The notes beneath the pieces are model-generated. The model had not been told where the DNA came from. It saw nothing but the letters and a program-made list of their open reading frames with translations, and made no database searches. This document shows positions 60,801-63,116 of a stretch of DNA of 63,116 nt, piece by piece. The number at the start of each line of letters is the position of its first letter. The first letter of the stretch is position 1. Where the stretch lies: assembly GCA_017396005.1 (NCBI GenBank), contig JAFQNG010000068.1:1-63116 (forward strand). Direction: 5' to 3'. The translations under genes were made by a program, and so were the position numbers. This DNA comes from Desulfovibrio sp. (GTDB lineage: Bacteria; Desulfobacterota; Desulfovibrionia; Desulfovibrionales; Desulfovibrionaceae).

Positions 60801-60927
60801 CCTGCTGGGGCGGCACTTTTCACGACCCCTGGCCTTTTATCTGGATAAACGTAAAGGCTATCTCAAAAAAATGGTCAAGGCCTGTCGCCTGTCCAAAGGC
60901 CGTGAGCAGAGCCGGGCAGCACTCTGA
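57862..60927 (+). CDS. Very large membrane protein of unknown function
   Basis: 1021 residues, not assigned to a family I can name. Residues 1-640 are mostly soluble and helical (PVSRMAYAVINLLHNLEAGG, AWELLRAAEITGIAVRIGLE). Residues about 670-880 hold six to seven membrane segments (LLGFIPAFFSFYYTQSWWFL, LYTILPCMGVADPALYLVPS). The last 140 are charged and helical. GTG start at 57862 with TGGGG six bases upstream. It follows the signalling cluster after 178 bp and ends at a strong terminator, so it is a single unit. Confidence 0.75.
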   Translation: MGRGRSSIYFDKQDRDILALVNRIQESQTSPGQSRLSALPGSVISTQSPSSDRLFDPNLHPHGIKEMVGTPVSRMAYAVINLLHNLEAGGTQARDRLLALQTLYDEVLNSAHSTLRRNTARVLVQIMKSLVRAHGQRLTQLKLAHDFRRVAKGTPRVVRQMLNRYHLPEMPEEWNQVAFDDHVYDANTKGRKTPTHLIMDAWIKGLRKLTVAYQYWVDPEAAWELLRAAEITGIAVRIGLEFQTPFYDRFVNIFWIPRGFSSNEDFLDFLHSPKLAELMRQGKYVLRWREERILRILAMWNESQRPRLADTWGVAIPELSAREFLDFVGRGQPSRQYLSECLHRHVMPALEVRAHFLMEKSDDEALAELDFLESISPEYILDNWLSPDKHPELPDMRRPVAMEEMPALLRLSPAELVSELQALNPGYRMVLVTSRLRVEDVMELLYDCGGGISHLEIFNMKGWVGGKMPDLAAIGELQRALTLGQGARVKQMVHQMLRKMEASGDKTRAAKFQEILHNLPTLWAHYRNNPLKSRLGTSSASRRTFGMGLVLKDTLPRRALRVLRRKTWENQPIPIHYPVEELIIFRKPENPSVWQRVGSRLSWLPGCCHLGMKQRREWQNASEECRVSQQGNVANLGGITSFTGNKLLQKQATVNKTAPLDLSYLNSTASNCCKVLLGFIPAFFSFYYTQSWWFLAWFGPLIWFGITGFRNVVQMVLAAKGATRGTLIQWKGQVNINRICDSLMYTGISVLLLEVLVRVILLQNILNVTVAENPLFVFTALSTINGLYIFSHNIFRGFPRQAAIGNLFRSVLAIPVASSYNMLLYTILPCMGVADPALYLVPSAAVISKMASDTVAAVIEGHADSKVNLRMRRWDYKSKLDSLFFCCTRLEMLFPQEDALVHLSHPGGLAGRGGSRARELETAFIIHALDLMYFWYYQPRAQEAFRQVVRALPEAERRVLVRVQLVLTREREISQMMVDGLLGRHFSRPLAFYLDKRKGYLKKMVKACRLSKGREQSRAAL

Positions 60928-60928
60928 A

Positions 60929-60963
60929 GTAAGACCCCGGGCCATGAGGCCCCGGGGTCTTAC
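60929..60963. terminator. Bidirectional terminator between the large membrane protein and pdxT
   Basis: Perfect 13-bp stem GTAAGACCCCGGG (60929-60941) and CCCGGGGTCTTAC (60951-60963), with further GC pairing towards the loop. It separates two convergent genes. Confidence 0.8.
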
Positions 60964-60984
60964 CGTCTCATCCATACTGTGTTT

Positions 60985-61572
60985 TCAGCTACACATATCC
61001 AGAAAATAGCGGTGCATACGGCTATCCCTGGTCAACTCTGGATGGAAAGACGTAGCCAGGATATGACCCTGACGCACGGCTACGGCCTGCCCTTTGACTT
61101 CGGCCAGAACATCGACCTGTGGCCCTACCTGCAGGATGACAGGGGCGCGGATAAAGACCGCCGGAAAAGGCTGGTGTTCTTCACCCTGCCGGGCCAGTAC
61201 AGGCAGATCCAACAAAGTTTCAAAACTGTCTACCTGTCGGCCGAAAGCATTACGTCGCACTACGGCATCCAGCACCCCCAGGCGGGGCTGAGTGGAATTT
61301 TCTATTTCACGGCACAGTAAAATCAGTCCGGCGCAGCTGCCGTACACGGGCATACCGGCCTCTATGCGGGTGCGTAAAGGCGTCAGCATCCCCCAGTCTG
61401 TCAAGAGCTTGCCCATGGTTGTACTTTCACCACCGGGAATGACCATAGCGTCTACACTGTCTATTTCCCGAAGGTTACGTACTTCGCATGCCTCTACCCC
61501 CAGGCGTTTCAGAGAGACCACATGCTCTCGAAAGGCCCCCTGCAAGGCCAGTACGCCTATACGCATACCCAT
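60985..61572 (-). CDS. pdxT: Pyridoxal 5'-phosphate synthase glutaminase subunit
   Basis: 195 residues. It supplies ammonia to PdxS. The class I glutaminase triad is visible: nucleophile Cys in PVYGSCAGLILLC, and the His and Glu in ATSFHPELTRD near the C-terminus. IPGGESTTMGKL is the family motif. Two in-frame ATGs (61572 and 61566) are possible, and the first lies one base after the pdxS stop. Co-translation with pdxS is expected, since PdxS and PdxT form the 12:12 PLP synthase complex. Confidence 0.95.
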   Translation of the reverse strand: MGMRIGVLALQGAFREHVVSLKRLGVEACEVRNLREIDSVDAMVIPGGESTTMGKLLTDWGMLTPLRTRIEAGMPVYGSCAGLILLCREIENSTQPRLGVLDAVVRRNAFGRQVDSFETLLDLPVLARQGEEHQPFPAVFIRAPVILQVGPQVDVLAEVKGQAVAVRQGHILATSFHPELTRDSRMHRYFLDMCS

Positions 61573-61573
61573 A

Positions 61574-62455
61574 TTACCAACCCCGCTCCTGCATGCGCTG
61601 TGCTTCAGGAATGGAGGAGATTTCTATCCCAACCATGGGCTCGCCCAAGTCACGCGAGATCTCAGCCAGCATGGCGTAATCCTTATAATTTGTCACAGCC
61701 TGTACAATGGCTTTGGCTCTCTTGGCCGGGTCGCCGGACTTAAAGATGCCAGAGCCTACAAAAACGCCATCACAGCCCAGATGCATCATAAGGGCTGCGT
61801 CTGCCGGCGTAGCAATGCCTCCGGCAGCAAAATTCACCACAGGGAGACGGCCTTCCTTACGCACCATGAAGCAGATTTCCAGAGGAGCGCCGATCTCCTT
61901 TGCGTAATTGGCGACTTCTGCTTCAGGCAGGGCGCAAAGATGGCGTATCTCATCCATGACTTGACGACAGTGGCGCACAGCCTCCACCACGTTGCCCGTA
62001 CCTGGCTCACCCTTGGTGCGAATCATGGCCGCGCCTTCGGCGATACGGCGCAGGGCTTCGCCCAGATTGCGACATCCGCAGACGAAGGGCACGGTAAAAT
62101 CTCGCTTGTCGATGTGGTAGCGGTCATCAGCCGGGGTAAGCACCTCACTCTCATCAATGTAGTCCACGCCCAGGGCTTCCAGTACGCGTGCTTCCACAAA
62201 ATGTCCAATACGCGCCTTAGCCATGACCGGTATGCTCGCCACTTCCATAATTTTCTTGACAATGGTGGGGTCAGCCATGCGTGCCACGCCACCGGCGGCG
62301 CGTATATCAGCAGGCACACGCTCCAGTGCCATGACGGCGCAGGCCCCGGCCTCTTCGGCTATTTTAGCCTGCTCGGGTGTGGTGACATCCATGATGACCC
62401 CGCCCTTGAGCATTTCGGCAAGGCCGGTTTTGAGGCGCAGAGTGCCCTGTTCCAT
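61574..62455 (-). CDS. pdxS: Pyridoxal 5'-phosphate synthase subunit
   Basis: 293 residues. It makes PLP directly from ribose 5-phosphate, glyceraldehyde 3-phosphate and ammonia (DXP-independent route). The TIM-barrel starts with [20 protein letters not shown]. The catalytic lysines are expected in [12 protein letters not shown] and [16 protein letters not shown]. Both segments are intact. AGAAGGAGCA precedes the ATG. It is divergent from the PAS regulator, with 297 bp between the starts. Confidence 0.96.
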   Translation of the reverse strand: MEQGTLRLKTGLAEMLKGGVIMDVTTPEQAKIAEEAGACAVMALERVPADIRAAGGVARMADPTIVKKIMEVASIPVMAKARIGHFVEARVLEALGVDYIDESEVLTPADDRYHIDKRDFTVPFVCGCRNLGEALRRIAEGAAMIRTKGEPGTGNVVEAVRHCRQVMDEIRHLCALPEAEVANYAKEIGAPLEICFMVRKEGRLPVVNFAAGGIATPADAALMMHLGCDGVFVGSGIFKSGDPAKRAKAIVQAVTNYKDYAMLAEISRDLGEPMVGIEISSIPEAQRMQERGW

Positions 62456-62752
62456 AATCGTGCTCCTTCTATGCCGGGCAAAGCCGGTAAATGGTGTGGC
62501 AAAAAAGCGCCAATGACGACGCTTGCGTGTATATATGCGATAATGTTCAGCCTGACAATACAGAACGCTGCTTCCCCTTAGCTTCTTCTGGGGCTACACT
62601 ATGGCCCATGGCTGGCAGGGAAAGGCAGTCTTTTATTGAAAAGGTGCCTTCCGCAGACAGCCTTCCCAAGAGATCTCACGCGGCGACCCGTAGTTCTGCC
62701 CAAAAGTCAGAAGCAGCAGAATCGCCGCCAGGCCAGCGCAGGGAGACAAGGT

Positions 62753-63116
62753 ATGCAGCCAGTTTCGGGCTTGCCACAAGCGGATACGAGCTTCATCAGC
62801 CAGCTTATGGATATTTTGAGCGATGGACTGTTCATGGTGGATACGGCCGGCCGGATTTGCGAGGTCAATGGCTCTCTGTGCCGCCTGATGGGCTATGAAC
62901 GGCATGAGTTGCTTGGGCAGCCCTGTTCTGTTCTTGGCTGTGATGCCTGCGCCACCGTGCGGTTGGATGATGTCGAACACTGGTGTACGTTGTTTGAGCA
63001 AAAGCTGGTCATGCGCCGGCGTTGCCATTTTCGGCACAAGAATGGCACGCGCATCCCCGTACTCAAGAACGCCCGTCTTGTAACGGCGTCTCCTGCAAGC
63101 GCAGGTCAGGGGGAAC
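62753..63116 (+). CDS. PAS-domain regulator, N-terminal part (cut by window end)
   Basis: 121 codons are open to the window edge. The first 100 residues form a PAS domain (MDILSDGLFMVDTAGRICEV, GYERHELLGQPC, HFRHKNGTRIPVLKNARL). A Cys group (CSVLGCDACATVR) sits in the middle of the domain, as in several Desulfovibrio PAS proteins that may bind metal or a redox cofactor. AGGGAGACAAGG precedes the ATG at 62753. The downstream part could be a sigma-54 activator or a histidine kinase. It is not visible here. Confidence 0.78.
   Translation, partial: MQPVSGLPQADTSFISQLMDILSDGLFMVDTAGRICEVNGSLCRLMGYERHELLGQPCSVLGCDACATVRLDDVEHWCTLFEQKLVMRRRCHFRHKNGTRIPVLKNARLVTASPASAGQGE

Overview
The window looks like a chromosomal segment of a Desulfovibrionaceae-type sulfate-reducing (or sulfite/taurine-respiring) deltaproteobacterium. 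The reasons are the M23 peptidase-dnaA-dnaN-gyrB-gyrA order, a tungstate-regulator-type fusion of a dead tyrosine recombinase to TOBE domains (TunR, known from Desulfovibrio), a TauE/SafE exporter with an extra membrane partner, and a dense set of two-component proteins. The genus cannot be fixed from the sequence alone. Base composition drifts from AT-richer in the replication genes to GC-richer around 44-57 kb.

Left edge (1-1170): the tail of an IS5-family transposase, a structured non-coding stretch, a toxin-first type II toxin-antitoxin pair on the minus strand, and a 40-nt tRNA 3' end (probably tRNA-Arg) followed by its terminator. This reads as the attachment-site boundary of an island that extends leftwards out of the window.

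Replication and translation core (1.2-21.7 kb): an M23 peptidase, dnaA, dnaN, gyrB and gyrA, then a tight operon (TPR lipoprotein, purF, hisS, aspS, def, fmt, DUF116, rsmB), then parB and parA on the minus strand with a zinc-ribbon protein between them. One parS-like site lies beside parA and a second lies inside rsmB. A DsbA-like thioredoxin, coaX and eno follow. eno has an in-frame TAG where a conserved Gln is expected.

Metabolic and envelope block (25-38.5 kb): a diguanylate cyclase, folD, two DUF805 proteins, and a four-gene cluster that fits 8-amino-Kdo (Kdo8N) biosynthesis (kdnB, kdnA, a cytidylyltransferase fused to a PseG-like domain, an SpsF-like cytidylyltransferase). Then come tunR, an UlaG-like hydrolase, a small protein, a TPR protein, a lipoprotein and serS.

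Mobile scar and sensors (38.6-46.3 kb): a truncated, frameshifted IS5-family transposase, a 557-bp non-coding stretch with three perfect hairpins, a hybrid histidine kinase, flavohemoglobin hmp, a 534-bp AT-rich gap with two copies of a motif also found before dnaN, a polytopic membrane protein and a small HTH protein.

The most unusual region is 46.3-57.7 kb. It has two divergent arms. One carries a GAF protein, an exporter partner, a TauE exporter and a LuxR-type response regulator. The other carries a short protein (P1), a stand-alone receiver, a PEP-synthase-like protein (P2), a histidine kinase, a receiver, a degenerate kinase and a receiver. P2 keeps the ATP-grasp and phosphohistidine domains of PEP synthase, but its PEP/pyruvate-binding barrel is replaced by a domain that P1 also carries. 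I infer an uncharacterised phosphotransfer and signalling system tied to a possible sulfur-anion exporter.

Right edge (57.9-63.1 kb): a 1021-residue membrane protein of unknown function, pdxS-pdxT for vitamin B6, and the start of a PAS-domain regulator cut by the window end.
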